Source: Haloferax marisrubri
GTDB taxonomy: Archaea; Halobacteriota; Halobacteria; Halobacteriales; Haloferacaceae
Assembly: GCF_001469875.2 (NCBI RefSeq)
Contig: NZ_LOPW02000010.1
Coordinates: 717,924 to 781,923 of the forward strand
Length of the DNA stretch: 64,000 bases
Reading direction: 5' to 3'
Shown: piece by piece, positions 27,261-36,486 of the stretch
How positions within the stretch are numbered: position 1 is the stretch's first letter
How the letters are laid out: each line of letters opens with the position of its first letter
Notes under the pieces: model-generated
The model's input: only the letters and a program-made list of their open reading frames with translations
Told to the model about the DNA's origin: nothing
Databases searched by the model: none
Program-made: the position numbers and the translations under genes

Positions 27261-27917
27261 TCACTCCGCGAGTGCCGGGTCGTCGACGATGACGCCGTCG
27301 ACGCCGTACTCTCGGAATCGCCGCGCGACCTCGCGGTCGGGGACCGTCCACGCGTTGACCTCGAAGCCGCGGTCGTGCGCCTCCTCGACCCGCGCCGACG
27401 AGAGCAGGTCGTAGTGTGGGTGGACGGCCGCGCAGTCGAGGTCGGCGGCGACCGACAGCGCACTCTCCCAGTCGGCCGCGAAGAGGAAGGCGGCCGGGAG
27501 CGCGGTCGTCTCGCGCACCTCCCGAAGCGCCTCGGCGTCGAACGACGAGACGAGTATCTCGTTTCCCGCGTCGCCGACGATAGCCGCGAGGTCGGCGGCG
27601 AGGCCGGCCTCCTTCAGTTCGACGTTGACCGCGACGCGGTCCGGCAGGGCGTCGAACACCGCGGCGAGCGTCGGAATCGACTCGTCGGAGTCGCCGATTG
27701 TGAGTGCCTGCAACTCCGCGAGAGTCGTCTCGGCGACACGGCCGGGCGCGCCAGTCACGCGGTCGAGCGTCTCGTCGTGGAAGACGACGAGTTCGCCGGA
27801 GCCGCACCGTCGGACGTCGAGTTCGACCCAGTCGAGTCGCTTCGCGGCCGCATCGAAGGCGGCGAGCGTGTTTTCGGGGGCGAGGGCGGGGCAGCCGCGG
27901 TGACCGATGACGCGCAT
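27261..27917 (-). CDS. Glycerophosphodiester phosphodiesterase
   Basis: 218 residues, TIM barrel of the GDPD family. MRVIGHRGCPALAPENTLAAF carries the HRG and PENT catalytic motifs; ELDVRRCGSGELVVFHDETLDR supplies the metal ligands; later NVELKE and VNAWTVPD. It hydrolyses glycerophosphodiesters to glycerol-3-phosphate and an alcohol; in haloarchaea the natural substrate may come from ether-lipid headgroups. Monocistronic. Confidence 0.93.
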   Translation of the reverse strand: MRVIGHRGCPALAPENTLAAFDAAAKRLDWVELDVRRCGSGELVVFHDETLDRVTGAPGRVAETTLAELQALTIGDSDESIPTLAAVFDALPDRVAVNVELKEAGLAADLAAIVGDAGNEILVSSFDAEALREVRETTALPAAFLFAADWESALSVAADLDCAAVHPHYDLLSSARVEEAHDRGFEVNAWTVPDREVARRFREYGVDGVIVDDPALAE

Positions 27918-28110
27918 GTCGGAGCATCGCGGGAGGGCGGACTAAACGCTTCCTCCGGACCGGTCGAAGGCGGTGCGGAGCGGTGGGGAGCGGAGGGGAG
28001 CGATTTGTACGGGTATCATTTACTGAGTACCGGCGCGCGCGAGGACCGGCGCGGCCGCTCCGCGTGGGCTGGAGAAGATGTGTTCGCAGAGAGAATCGAC
28101 TGACTCGAAC

Positions 28111-28299
28111 TTACGCGCCCTGGCCGCCCTTCTTGCGCGTGATGTAGCCGGCGATGCGGTTACGGACGCCCTTCGACTCGACCGTGGTCAGTTCTTCGAC
28201 GCTGTCCTTGTTCGTCTCGAAGTCCGTGTTGAACGCCTGCGGGTATCGCTCCAGCAGGATGTTACCAAGCTGCTTGACGTACTTGGGCTTGATTGCCAT
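28111..28299 (-). CDS. rps17e: 30S ribosomal protein S17e
   Basis: 62 residues, complete: MAIKPKYVKQLGNILLERYP and VESKGVRNRIAGYITRKKG are the S17e signatures. Last gene of the minus-strand cofD cluster, 24 bases after the DUF447 gene, so it may be co-transcribed with cofactor genes, an arrangement seen in several archaea. Confidence 0.97.
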   Translation of the reverse strand: MAIKPKYVKQLGNILLERYPQAFNTDFETNKDSVEELTTVESKGVRNRIAGYITRKKGGQGA

Positions 28300-28323
28300 G
28301 TCGGAAGATTCCCCGGACGAACA

Positions 28324-28998
28324 CTAAAACGATTCGTTCCGTCTCGCGGCCGCCCGCTCGCGCCAGCCCGTCAACTCGTCGATTCGCGCGAACGCCTCGC
28401 GCTCTCTGTTCCCGCCGCATTTCTCGACCGTCTCGGCGAAGTAGTCGAGTCGGTCCAGCAGGTCGTCGGTGTCAAAAGCGGGCACGTCGAGGCGCGAGGC
28501 CGCCACCGTCGCGTCGATGACCGCGCCGAAACCCCGATTGATGGTGAACGGTCGGCGCTGCTCGACCGCGGAATCGACGGGCCGGAGGTCCCACTTCTCC
28601 CAGTCGGTCCCGCCGTCCTCGCCGGAATCGACCGGCGTCGCCTCGACTTCGGCCCACGCGTCCACCGAGTCGAGGACTGGCGAGTCACGCTCGTAGATAG
28701 TCATCGCGGCCTCGACGAACGCCCGCGGGTCGGAGACGAACTGAACGACGCCGCCGCCCTGCCGGTGGAAGTTCCGACGGGTTCGGGTGTTGCCCCACGT
28801 CGTCGCCGTCGCGGGTGGGAGCGACCCGGGAGAGACATCGTCGTCAACGTCGCCGGACTCCGGCGCGTGGACGCCGAGCGCCGCGAAGTTCCACCGGTCG
28901 TTCGGCCCGAGCGTGGCGACGACCGTCTCGGTGACGCCGCGGAGTTCGACGGGCCAGTCGGCCGCCGTTTCGCGCTCGGATTCTCGCTCGTCGCTCAC
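28324..28998 (-). CDS. DUF447 family protein (FMN-binding split-barrel type)
   Basis: 224 residues with a GTG start (VSDERESERET) that overlaps the upstream stop codon as GTGA; no ATG is available without invading the preceding gene. Family features: LRGVTETVVATLGPNDRWNFAALG, TTWGNTRTRRNFHRQGGGVVQFVSDP, then an alpha-helical C-terminal half. DUF447 members adopt a flavin-reductase-like fold, and in methanogens cluster with pterin/methanofuran genes; biochemical role is not known to me. Confidence 0.88.
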   Translation of the reverse strand: MSDERESERETAADWPVELRGVTETVVATLGPNDRWNFAALGVHAPESGDVDDDVSPGSLPPATATTWGNTRTRRNFHRQGGGVVQFVSDPRAFVEAAMTIYERDSPVLDSVDAWAEVEATPVDSGEDGGTDWEKWDLRPVDSAVEQRRPFTINRGFGAVIDATVAASRLDVPAFDTDDLLDRLDYFAETVEKCGGNREREAFARIDELTGWRERAAARRNESF

Positions 28999-29855
28999 AG
29001 CGGGACCCCCCGCTCCAGCGCGACGAACGTCGCCGCGCAGGCGATGTCGGCGGTCGTGCCGGGGTTGATTCCCTCGGCGACGAACTCGTCGGCCAGTTCC
29101 TCTGCCTCGCCGAGGTCGGAGACATCGGCTGCGCGGTCCATCACGTCGCGGGCGACGGCCTCGCCGTGGTTCGTCGCCACCAGCGTGTCCGGTTCCTCCG
29201 CGAGCAGGTCGAGAAACGCGCGAGCGACGCGGTCGGTGACGGGTCCGTCGTCGGCGAGGATGGCCTCGGCCGCGCGGAAGGTCCGGGCGAAGCCGCCGGT
29301 CCACTCGCGGGCGTTGGCGTCGCGCTCGGCGCTCAGGTCCATCACGTCGTACAGCGTGAATCCGCGGTCTCGGAGCGCGTCGGCCGCGTCGCCACCGCGC
29401 CGAACGTCGAGGTCCGGGGCGTCATCGGGCACGTCGCCGACGGCCACGTCGACGTGCTCGAAGGCGCGGTAGAACCCCACCGCATCGGCGATGGTGGTCG
29501 ATTCGACCACGGCGGTCGCGCCGGCGGGCGAGAGGTCGCGGTCGTCTGCGGCCGCCGCCCGGACGAGCGGGACGAGAAGCAGGAGACAGCCGAACTGGGT
29601 GTTGCCGCCGCCCTGTCGGCTCATCCCGGCGACCGCCTCCTCGAACGCCTCGCCGACCGGCGCGCCCGACGCGGCCAGTTCGAGGCCGGGCGCGGAGCCG
29701 ACCGCGCCCGTTAGGAACTGTTCGAAGTGCAGGTCCGAGAGGTCGCGTCGGCGGTCGACGTTCCCCGGCTTGGGCGTGCCCGCGACTTCGAGCAGGAGCG
29801 CGAGTTCGGCGTGACGCGCGGGGCCGAACCCGCGGTCGGAGACGGGCGCGACCAT
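28995..29855 (-). CDS. Triphosphoribosyl-dephospho-CoA synthase-like (CitG/MdcB family)
   Basis: 286 residues. CitG-type motifs: ELALLLEVAGTPKPGNVDRRRD, SRQGGGNTQFGCLLLLVPL and a terminal GINPGTTADIACAATFVAL. Bacterial CitG makes the citrate-lyase prosthetic group, but no citrate lyase is here and archaeal homologues travel with cofactor genes, so a related ATP-dependent transfer in another cofactor pathway is more likely. One-base overlap with the upstream gene (TGATG). Confidence 0.85.
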   Translation of the reverse strand: MVAPVSDRGFGPARHAELALLLEVAGTPKPGNVDRRRDLSDLHFEQFLTGAVGSAPGLELAASGAPVGEAFEEAVAGMSRQGGGNTQFGCLLLLVPLVRAAAADDRDLSPAGATAVVESTTIADAVGFYRAFEHVDVAVGDVPDDAPDLDVRRGGDAADALRDRGFTLYDVMDLSAERDANAREWTGGFARTFRAAEAILADDGPVTDRVARAFLDLLAEEPDTLVATNHGEAVARDVMDRAADVSDLGEAEELADEFVAEGINPGTTADIACAATFVALERGVPL

Positions 29856-30646
29856 CAGGCGGACACCCCGCTCTCGTCGCCCGACTCGGCGTCGCCCTCG
29901 CGCCCGGCGAACCAGTCGTCCACGGCGGTTCTGACCCGGCGGAGGACCGCCGGATTGTCGCTCGGCCGCCCGACGCTCACCGCGTCGGCCCCGTAGTCGA
30001 GGTACTCGGTCGCCGTCTCGCGGTCGCGAACGCCGTTGTTGGCGACGAGAAAGAGGTCCGGTGCGGCGGCGGCCACGTCGGCAATCACGGCCTCGGAGTC
30101 CATCGCGTCGACGTGGAGCCAGTCGGCCCCCGCGTCGTCAAGCGCGACCGCGAGGCTCGGAAGGTCAACGCCGTCGATTTCGGCGCGGACTTTCGCGCCG
30201 ACCGGCGCGTCGGATTCGGCGGCCGCCGCGACGTACTCGGCCAGACGGTCGGTGTCGCGCAGGAGCGTCTCGCCGCACCCGACGGCGCAGAGTTCGTCCT
30301 GTCGGCAGTGGGCGTTTATCTCCACGCCCGCGCCGCGGTCGGCGCAGACGGCCGCGACCTCCCGAATCGGGCCGGACGAGGTTGCCCTGACGTTGACGGC
30401 GACGAAGCGGTCTGCGCCGTCGAATCCGGCGAGGGAATCGAGTTGGTCGGCAACGAAGGCGACCGGGTCGTCGGCGAGGAACTCCGAGCGCCCGCGGGCG
30501 ACGAGGTCGCGGGCCGCCGCCTGCGAGGCGTCGTCGAGGGCGACGCCGCCGAGAAACGCCGCACCGACGTGGGGGGCCGCGGCGTCGGCCCACGCGGCAT
30601 CAGACTCGCCGCTGAGGCTCGAAACGGCGACCCGCGGGGCGAACAT
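29855..30646 (-). CDS. tRNA-dihydrouridine-synthase-like TIM-barrel protein
   Basis: 263 residues from ATG; a GTG one codon upstream would overlap cofD by four bases instead of one. Dus/PyrD-like features: APRVAVSSLSGESD, VAVNVRATSS, a Cys-rich NAHCRQDELCAVGCGETLL segment, GAKVRAEIDG and LVANNGVRDRETATEYLDYGADAVSVGRP as flavin phosphate loop. The genomic company of cofD suggests it could act on a cofactor rather than tRNA; that is inference. Confidence 0.85.
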   Translation of the reverse strand: MFAPRVAVSSLSGESDAAWADAAAPHVGAAFLGGVALDDASQAAARDLVARGRSEFLADDPVAFVADQLDSLAGFDGADRFVAVNVRATSSGPIREVAAVCADRGAGVEINAHCRQDELCAVGCGETLLRDTDRLAEYVAAAAESDAPVGAKVRAEIDGVDLPSLAVALDDAGADWLHVDAMDSEAVIADVAAAAPDLFLVANNGVRDRETATEYLDYGADAVSVGRPSDNPAVLRRVRTAVDDWFAGREGDAESGDESGVSA

Positions 30647-31638
30647 CACGACACCTCCGCGAGCCCCTCGGCGACGGCGCGGGCGACGCGCTCGGCGTCT
30701 TCCGGGCCGTCGATTCGGGTGTCGGTTCTGACGACCGGGCGGTCGAGGTCGGTGCCGTCGTCCGTGTCGAGGACGAACGCGTCGGCGAAGGGGTAGGCTT
30801 CGGCGACGCCCGCGGTCGATGGCTCGTAGCCGACGCCCGCCATGAGGTCGGCGGCGGGGCCGGAGAACACGGTGTCCTCCACGAACGGCGAGACGGCGAC
30901 GACCGGCGTGTCGGCGAGGGCGTCCGCGAAGCCGTCGATGGCGAGCATCGGGCCGATGCTCGTGACGGGGTTCGAGGGGCCAATTACGACCGGTTCTGCG
31001 AGGGCGTCGGCGACTTCGTCGGTGATGGCGGCGTCGTCAGCGCCGCGGAACTCCACGTCTCGGACGGCGGGGTCGGCGCGGCGGTGGACCCAGTACTCCT
31101 GGAAGTGCATCGTCCCCTCGTCGGTGTGAATCAGGGTCGCAACGGGGTCGTCGCTCATCGGGAGGAGCGACACGTCGAGGTCGAAGGCGGCGGCGAGGGT
31201 CCGAGTGACCTCGGTGAGCGAGTTCCCCTCGTCGAGAAGCGAGGTGCGGGTGATGTGGACCGCGCGGTCGCGGTCGCCGATTTCCATGAACTCCGCGACG
31301 CCGGAGAAGCGCCGCCAGCGGGCGATGTCGCGGCCGACGGTCTGGGCCGACTCGGGGAGGTAGCGCGGGCCGGATTCGAGGCCGGCCGCGTCGGCGAGGC
31401 GGTGGAGTTCGTCGTCGGTCGCGGTGGTGTCGTCGGCGACGCCCCACCAGCGGTCGGTGTCGAGGACGCCGCCGCCGGCGAAGAGGACGGTGTCCACGTC
31501 GGGACAGACGAGGTGGCCGCCGAGTTCCACGTCGTCGCCGGTGTTGGCGACGACGGTCGTCTCGGCGGGGTCGAACACCCCGGCGGCCCCGTCGAGGAGT
31601 TTGGGGGTGCCCGTGCCCCCGGCGAGGAAGGTAACCAT
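30646..31638 (-). CDS. cofD: 2-phospho-L-lactate transferase (F420 biosynthesis)
   Basis: 330 residues. CofD couples the guanylyl-activated lactyl moiety to Fo to give F420-0. Signature [39 protein letters not shown] and [16 protein letters not shown] are the Fo/GDP binding motifs. First gene of the five-gene unit cofD, Dus-like, CitG-like, DUF447, rps17e with overlapping or near-overlapping stops and starts. Confidence 0.96.
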   Translation of the reverse strand: MVTFLAGGTGTPKLLDGAAGVFDPAETTVVANTGDDVELGGHLVCPDVDTVLFAGGGVLDTDRWWGVADDTTATDDELHRLADAAGLESGPRYLPESAQTVGRDIARWRRFSGVAEFMEIGDRDRAVHITRTSLLDEGNSLTEVTRTLAAAFDLDVSLLPMSDDPVATLIHTDEGTMHFQEYWVHRRADPAVRDVEFRGADDAAITDEVADALAEPVVIGPSNPVTSIGPMLAIDGFADALADTPVVAVSPFVEDTVFSGPAADLMAGVGYEPSTAGVAEAYPFADAFVLDTDDGTDLDRPVVRTDTRIDGPEDAERVARAVAEGLAEVS

Positions 31639-31743
31639 GGTGCGCCGTAGGACGAGTGTCCGTTTGAAAGTTCCTTCACCGGAGACGCCGGCCGGTCGCG
31701 GGCGGCGAGGGCGATACGGCCGTGTAGACCGACGAAGTCCTCC

Positions 31744-32004
31744 TCAGCGACCGCCGCGATAGGCCACCGACACGTCGAACTCCGAGGGCATCACCTGTCC
31801 GGTGACCACCTTCCTGACGAAGTATCCCGAGAAACCAGTTATCAGCCCCGCGCCGAGGCCGGACATGACGAACATCACGCGCCCGGCGGTCACGCCGGCC
31901 AGGGCGCTCATGGCGGCCCAGTAACCCGCGAAGGCCACGAACAGGCACGCGAGACCGAGGAGGGCGTAGCCAACGGCGTTTCCGAGGGCCGAGCGGAGAC
32001 TCAT
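31744..32004 (-). CDS. Small two-helix membrane protein
   Basis: 86 residues from MSLRSALGNAVGYALLG; the longer frame upstream lacks a sensible start context and crosses the divergent promoter. Two hydrophobic segments (about 8-30 and 38-58) and a C-terminal KVVTGQVMPSEFDVSVAYRGGR. No family recognised. Divergent from the gene at 32132. Confidence 0.72.
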   Translation of the reverse strand: MSLRSALGNAVGYALLGLACLFVAFAGYWAAMSALAGVTAGRVMFVMSGLGAGLITGFSGYFVRKVVTGQVMPSEFDVSVAYRGGR

Positions 32005-32131
32005 GTCCCCGCATCCTCGTCCCCGAGTGAAACGGTTTGTGGGCGGTCGAATCACGCTGCCGTTGGACTGACAGACCACCGACAACACGCGCCACAGAAC
32101 GGCTATCGCCGCCGCGAGACGAGTACACCCC

Positions 32132-32734
32132 ATGGAATTGTCCCCTCGAACCGCGGTTGTGGTCGCGCTCGTTCTCGTCGTCGCGGCCGTCTCCGGCGGC
32201 CTGCTCGCCCTCGATTTCGAGGCGGCGAGCTACGAGACGACGGCCTCCGCGACCGCCGCGTCGGGCGGGTCGAACGTCGATTCGCTCCCGCCGATTACCG
32301 ACGGCGTCCTCGTGGTTGACGCGCCCGAGGCCGTCCGCGACGACCTGACGGCGGCACTCGTCGAGTCGTTCGCGGAGCGGGGCGTGACGCTCGAACCGAC
32401 CGACGCCCGCGAGGGGGACGCTGAGGGCCCGGTCGTGGTCGTCGTCGTTGACGAGTGGGACTCGCGCTGGAACCCGATCGCTCCCTCGGGGTCGGTGGCG
32501 TGGCGCGCGGCCTTCGATGCGGGCGGCCACGCACGACACATCGATGCGGCGCTGTCGGTTGACCCACTCGTCTTCGAGTCCACCGACGGCCCCGACCTCG
32601 CGGGGTCGGTCGAAGCGTCGGTCGAAAGCGCCGGAACCGGGGTCGTCAGCCGACCCGCCTACCGCGACCACCTCGTCGGCGTCGTCGCCGACGCGACCGC
32701 AGAACAGGTCGTCGGGCAGTTCCCCGACGCGTGA
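32132..32734 (+). CDS. Secreted or membrane-anchored protein of unknown function
   Basis: 200 residues. N-terminal helix (MELSPRTAVVVALVLVVAAV) is a signal anchor; then an acidic Thr/Ser linker and a domain with SLPPITDGVLVVDAPEAVRDDL, VVVVVDEWDSRWNPIAPSG and repeated acidic strands. No domain recognised. It precedes the HD phosphohydrolase pair by 94 bases and may share their transcript. Confidence 0.75.
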   Translation: MELSPRTAVVVALVLVVAAVSGGLLALDFEAASYETTASATAASGGSNVDSLPPITDGVLVVDAPEAVRDDLTAALVESFAERGVTLEPTDAREGDAEGPVVVVVVDEWDSRWNPIAPSGSVAWRAAFDAGGHARHIDAALSVDPLVFESTDGPDLAGSVEASVESAGTGVVSRPAYRDHLVGVVADATAEQVVGQFPDA

Positions 32735-32827
32735 GTCGGGCGGCACGGGCGGTCGTACGGACGGCCACCTTGCCCCCGCGCCGACCCGAATGCTCGGCTA
32801 TTTGATTCCTCTCGTGCAACACCCGCT

Positions 32828-34000
32828 ATGACCGCCGTCAAGGACAGCGTCCACGACTACATCTCGCTCGACCCCGTGGCCGCCGAACTCGTCGATACGC
32901 CCGCGTTCCAGCGGCTTCGACACATCAAACAGCTCTCGACGGTCCGGCTCGTCTACCCCTCCGCGAGCCACACGCGGTTCGAACACAGCCTCGGCGTCTA
33001 CCACCTCGCCTCCCGCGCCCTCTCGCATCTCGGCGTCGACGGCGACCGCGCCGCCCACGTCCGCGCCGCCGCGCTCCTCCACGACGTCGGCCACGGCCCC
33101 TACGGCCACCAGACAGAGGACCTCATCCGCCGGCGGACCGGCCGCGACCACGACGAGATTCACCATCTGCTCGACGGGACCGAGGTCGGCGAGGTTCTGA
33201 CCGGCCACGGCCTCAACCCCGACCGCGTCGCCGACATGGTCGACGGCGCTGGCGGCCTCGGTCAGTTGGTCTCGGGGGAGTTGGACGTGGACCGGATGGA
33301 CTACCTCGTGCGCGACGCCCACCACACCGGCGTCCCCTACGGCACTATCGACCACGGGCGACTCGTCCGCGAACTCCGATACCGGGACGGCGAACTCGTA
33401 CTGGCCGAAGGGAACGTCCAGACCGCCGAGTCGCTCCTGCTCGCGCGGGCGCTGATGAACGCGACCGTCTACCGCCACCACGTCTCCCGAATCGCGGGCG
33501 CGATGCTCGAACGCGCCTCCGAGCGCCTCGTCGACGACGGCGTGCCAATCGAGGAGTTCGTCCGGATGGCCGACCACGACCTGCTCGTCGCCCTCGGCGA
33601 GCGCGTGCCCGACCTCGGCCGCCGAATCGAGCGCCGCGACCTCTACAAGCGGGCCGTCTGGGCCCCTATCGACGCCGTGCCGACCGACGTGGTCGAACTC
33701 GACTTCGAGGCGACGCGGGCGGCCGAGCGGGACATCGCCGACGCCGCCGACGTGTCGCCCGAGTCGGTCATCGTGGATGCACCGTCGCGGCCGCGAATCA
33801 AGGAGTCCCGGTCGCGCGTCGTCGTCAACGGCGTCGTCCGACGGCTCGAAGACGCCTCGGAACTCGTGGGCGCGCTCCGGTCGGCCGAGCGGACCCAGTG
33901 GCGACTCGGCGTCTACGCGCCCGAAGCCGTCCGCGACGAGGTGGCCGCGGCCGCCGTGGACGTGCTCGGACTTCCGGTTCGCGTGACGACGCCCGCCTGA
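32828..34000 (+). CDS. HD-domain phosphohydrolase (SAMHD1/dGTPase-like), copy 1
   Basis: 390 residues. Family start MTAVKDSVHDYISLDPVAAELVDTP; metal site from HTRFEHSLGVYHLA (H), LLHDVGHGPYGH (HD) and ELDVDRMDYLVRDAHHTGV (D). These are the four HD ligands of the SAMHD1-like dNTP triphosphohydrolase group; nucleotide substrate is presumed, not shown. Tandem paralogue at 34071. Patches of near-identical DNA join the two copies. Confidence 0.92.
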   Translation: MTAVKDSVHDYISLDPVAAELVDTPAFQRLRHIKQLSTVRLVYPSASHTRFEHSLGVYHLASRALSHLGVDGDRAAHVRAAALLHDVGHGPYGHQTEDLIRRRTGRDHDEIHHLLDGTEVGEVLTGHGLNPDRVADMVDGAGGLGQLVSGELDVDRMDYLVRDAHHTGVPYGTIDHGRLVRELRYRDGELVLAEGNVQTAESLLLARALMNATVYRHHVSRIAGAMLERASERLVDDGVPIEEFVRMADHDLLVALGERVPDLGRRIERRDLYKRAVWAPIDAVPTDVVELDFEATRAAERDIADAADVSPESVIVDAPSRPRIKESRSRVVVNGVVRRLEDASELVGALRSAERTQWRLGVYAPEAVRDEVAAAAVDVLGLPVRVTTPA

Positions 34001-34070
34001 GGCGCGGGGAGAGCCGGAGACACACCTCCCGTCCGACCCTTTTTCACCGATGGCGGCCGATTCACCCACA

Positions 34071-35294
34071 ATGACGACCATCAAGGACAGCGTCCACGAC
34101 CACATCGAGGTCGAGGGCGCGGCCGAAGCCCTCCTCGATACGCCGGAGATGCAGCGACTCCGGCGCATCAAGCAGTTGGGAACCGTCCAACTGGTCTACC
34201 CCTCCGCGAACCACACGCGGTTCGAACACAGCCTCGGCGTCTACCACCTCGCCTCCCGCGCCCTCTCGCATCTCGGTATCGAGGGCGACGCCGCCGCCCA
34301 CGTCGAGGCCGCGGCCCTCCTCCACGACGTCGGTCACGGCCCCTACAGCCACAACATCGAGGACGTGACCCACCGCTACACCGGCAAGTACCACGACGAC
34401 GTGGAGGAACTCGTCGCCCGCGGAACCGTCGGCGAGACGCTGGAGGCCGAGGGTTTGGACCCCGAGCGCGTCGCCGCCTTGGTCGAGGGCGACGGCCAGT
34501 TCGGGCAACTCGTCTCCGGGGAGTTGGACGTGGACCGGATGGACTACCTCGTGCGCGACGCCCACCACACCGGCGTCCCCTACGGTACCATCGACCACGA
34601 GCGCCTGATTCGGGAACTGACCTTCGTCGACGGCGAGTTGGTCCTCGCCGAGGGGAACGTCCAGACCGCCGAATCGCTCCTGCTCGCGCGGGCGCTCATG
34701 AACCCGACCGTCTACCAGCACCACGTCGCGCGTATCTCGAAGGCGATGCTCCGGCGCGCGTCGGAGCGACTGCTCGCCGAGCCCGACATCGACGCCGAGG
34801 AACTCCGTCGAATGGACGACTCCGACCTGCTCGTCGCGCTCAAACTCACCGACTCGACGAGCGCCTTCGCCGAGCGACTGGCCACCCGCGACCTCTACAA
34901 GCGGGCCGTCTGGGCGGAGTTGCCGAACGTCCCCGACTCGATTATCGACGCCGAACACGACGCGCTCGCGGGGTTCGAGCGGGACATCGCCGACGCCGCC
35001 GACGTGTCGCCCGAGTCGGTCATCCTCGACGTGCCCTCGCGCCCGTCGATGACCGAGTCGTCGTCGCGGGTGATGGTCAACGGCGAGATTCGGCAGTTGG
35101 AGCGGGAGTCGCCGCTCGTGCAGGCGCTCCGGACCGCACAGGAACAGCAGTGGCGACTCGGCGTCTACGCCCCGCGCGAGGAGACAGAACGAGTCGGTCG
35201 CGCGGCCGCCGACGTGCTCGGCCTCGACGTGGACGGCGCGCTCGTCGCCGAGGTCAGAAGCGGCCTCAACGCGACGCTCGACGAGTTCGAGTAG
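34071..35294 (+). CDS. HD-domain phosphohydrolase (SAMHD1/dGTPase-like), copy 2
   Basis: 407 residues from MTTIKDSVHDHIEVEGAAEA; an ATG seven codons upstream (34050) lacks a counterpart in copy 1. Same HD ligands: HTRFEHSLGVYHLA, LLHDVGHGPYSH, ELDVDRMDYLVRDAHHTGV. Its C-terminal extension (ETERVGRAAADVLGLDVDG onward) is longer. Two stretches of 66 and 68 bases are identical in DNA to copy 1, including silent positions, while other regions have diverged. Confidence 0.92.
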   Translation: MTTIKDSVHDHIEVEGAAEALLDTPEMQRLRRIKQLGTVQLVYPSANHTRFEHSLGVYHLASRALSHLGIEGDAAAHVEAAALLHDVGHGPYSHNIEDVTHRYTGKYHDDVEELVARGTVGETLEAEGLDPERVAALVEGDGQFGQLVSGELDVDRMDYLVRDAHHTGVPYGTIDHERLIRELTFVDGELVLAEGNVQTAESLLLARALMNPTVYQHHVARISKAMLRRASERLLAEPDIDAEELRRMDDSDLLVALKLTDSTSAFAERLATRDLYKRAVWAELPNVPDSIIDAEHDALAGFERDIADAADVSPESVILDVPSRPSMTESSSRVMVNGEIRQLERESPLVQALRTAQEQQWRLGVYAPREETERVGRAAADVLGLDVDGALVAEVRSGLNATLDEFE

Positions 35295-35346
35295 CCGCCG
35301 TCCCGAGACGGGAGGTTCAAGCACCGCCGAGACGCATTCGAGAGCG

Positions 35347-36360
35347 ATGCAACTCGAGGGTACGATACTCCGCGGCCGCGACTTCGACCCGGTCGAGGGG
35401 CGCGTCGTCGTCGAAGAGGGCACGATAACCGCAATCGAGGAGACGGCGACCGATTCGACGGACATCATCCTCCCGGCGTTCGTCAACGCTCACACCCACC
35501 TCGGCGACTCCATCGCCAAGGAGGCCGGCGAGGGACTGTCGCTCGACGACCTCGTCGCGCCGCCGGACGGGCTGAAACACCGGCTCCTCCGCGCGGCCAG
35601 CACCGAGGAGAAAGCCGCCGCAATGCACCGGTCGCTCCGGATGATGGAGGCCGGCGGGACGGCGGCCTGTCTGGAGTTCCGCGAGGGCGGCGTCGAGGGC
35701 GTCGACGTCATCCGACGGGCGCTCGACGGCCGCGACATCGAGGCGGTCGTCTTCGGGCGCGAGACGGCGGACGCGATGGAAATCGCAGACGGGTTCGGCG
35801 CGTCGGGTGCGCGCGACGGCGAGTTCGGCGCGCTCCGGGACGCGACCGAGGCCGCCGGAAAACTGTTCGGCATCCACGCGGGCGAGCGCGACCCCCACGA
35901 CATCAGCGCCGCGTTGGACCTCGAACCGGACTTCCTCGTCCACATGGTCCACCCCGAGGCGTCCCACCTCGAACGCGTCGAGGACAGCGAGATACCCATC
36001 GTCATCTGCCCGCGGTCGAACCTCGTCACCGACGCGGGCGTCGCGCCGATTCGCGAACTGGTCGACCGCACCACCGTCGCGCTCGGCACCGACAACGTGA
36101 TGCTCAACAGCCCCTCGATGTTCCGCGAGATGGAGTTCACCTCCAAGTTGGCGGACGTTTCCGCCGCCGAAGTCCTCCGCATGGCGACCGTCAACGGGGC
36201 CGAAATCGCCGGGCTGAACTACGGCCTCGTCGAGGAGGGCCGCGACGCCAAACTGCTCGTCCTCGACGGCGACACGGACAACCTCGCGGGCGTCGAGGAC
36301 GTGGTCCGCGCCGTCGTCCGCCGCGCCGGGCAGGCGGACGTGAAAGACGTGTACCTCTGA
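35347..36360 (+). CDS. Amidohydrolase family protein
   Basis: 337 residues. Metal-dependent hydrolase barrel: ILPAFVNAHTHLGDS (HxH ligands), IHAGERDPHD, VHMVHPEASHLE, CPRSNLVTDAGVAP and LGTDNVMLNSPSMF (Asp ligand). The pattern fits the cytosine deaminase/SsnA-like branch, but the substrate is not predictable. Start MQLEGTILRGRDFDPVEG; 52 bases after the HD pair. Confidence 0.88.
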   Translation: MQLEGTILRGRDFDPVEGRVVVEEGTITAIEETATDSTDIILPAFVNAHTHLGDSIAKEAGEGLSLDDLVAPPDGLKHRLLRAASTEEKAAAMHRSLRMMEAGGTAACLEFREGGVEGVDVIRRALDGRDIEAVVFGRETADAMEIADGFGASGARDGEFGALRDATEAAGKLFGIHAGERDPHDISAALDLEPDFLVHMVHPEASHLERVEDSEIPIVICPRSNLVTDAGVAPIRELVDRTTVALGTDNVMLNSPSMFREMEFTSKLADVSAAEVLRMATVNGAEIAGLNYGLVEEGRDAKLLVLDGDTDNLAGVEDVVRAVVRRAGQADVKDVYL

Positions 36361-36486
36361 GTTCGGACGACGACCGCGCCCGGACCGTCCGGGTCGCAGA
36401 ACGCTCACGAACGCCGACCTATTCTCGCAGTACTCCTCCCGTAGCAAAGGGTTATTACCGACCCCGAGAATATGTTATCAAGTGTC

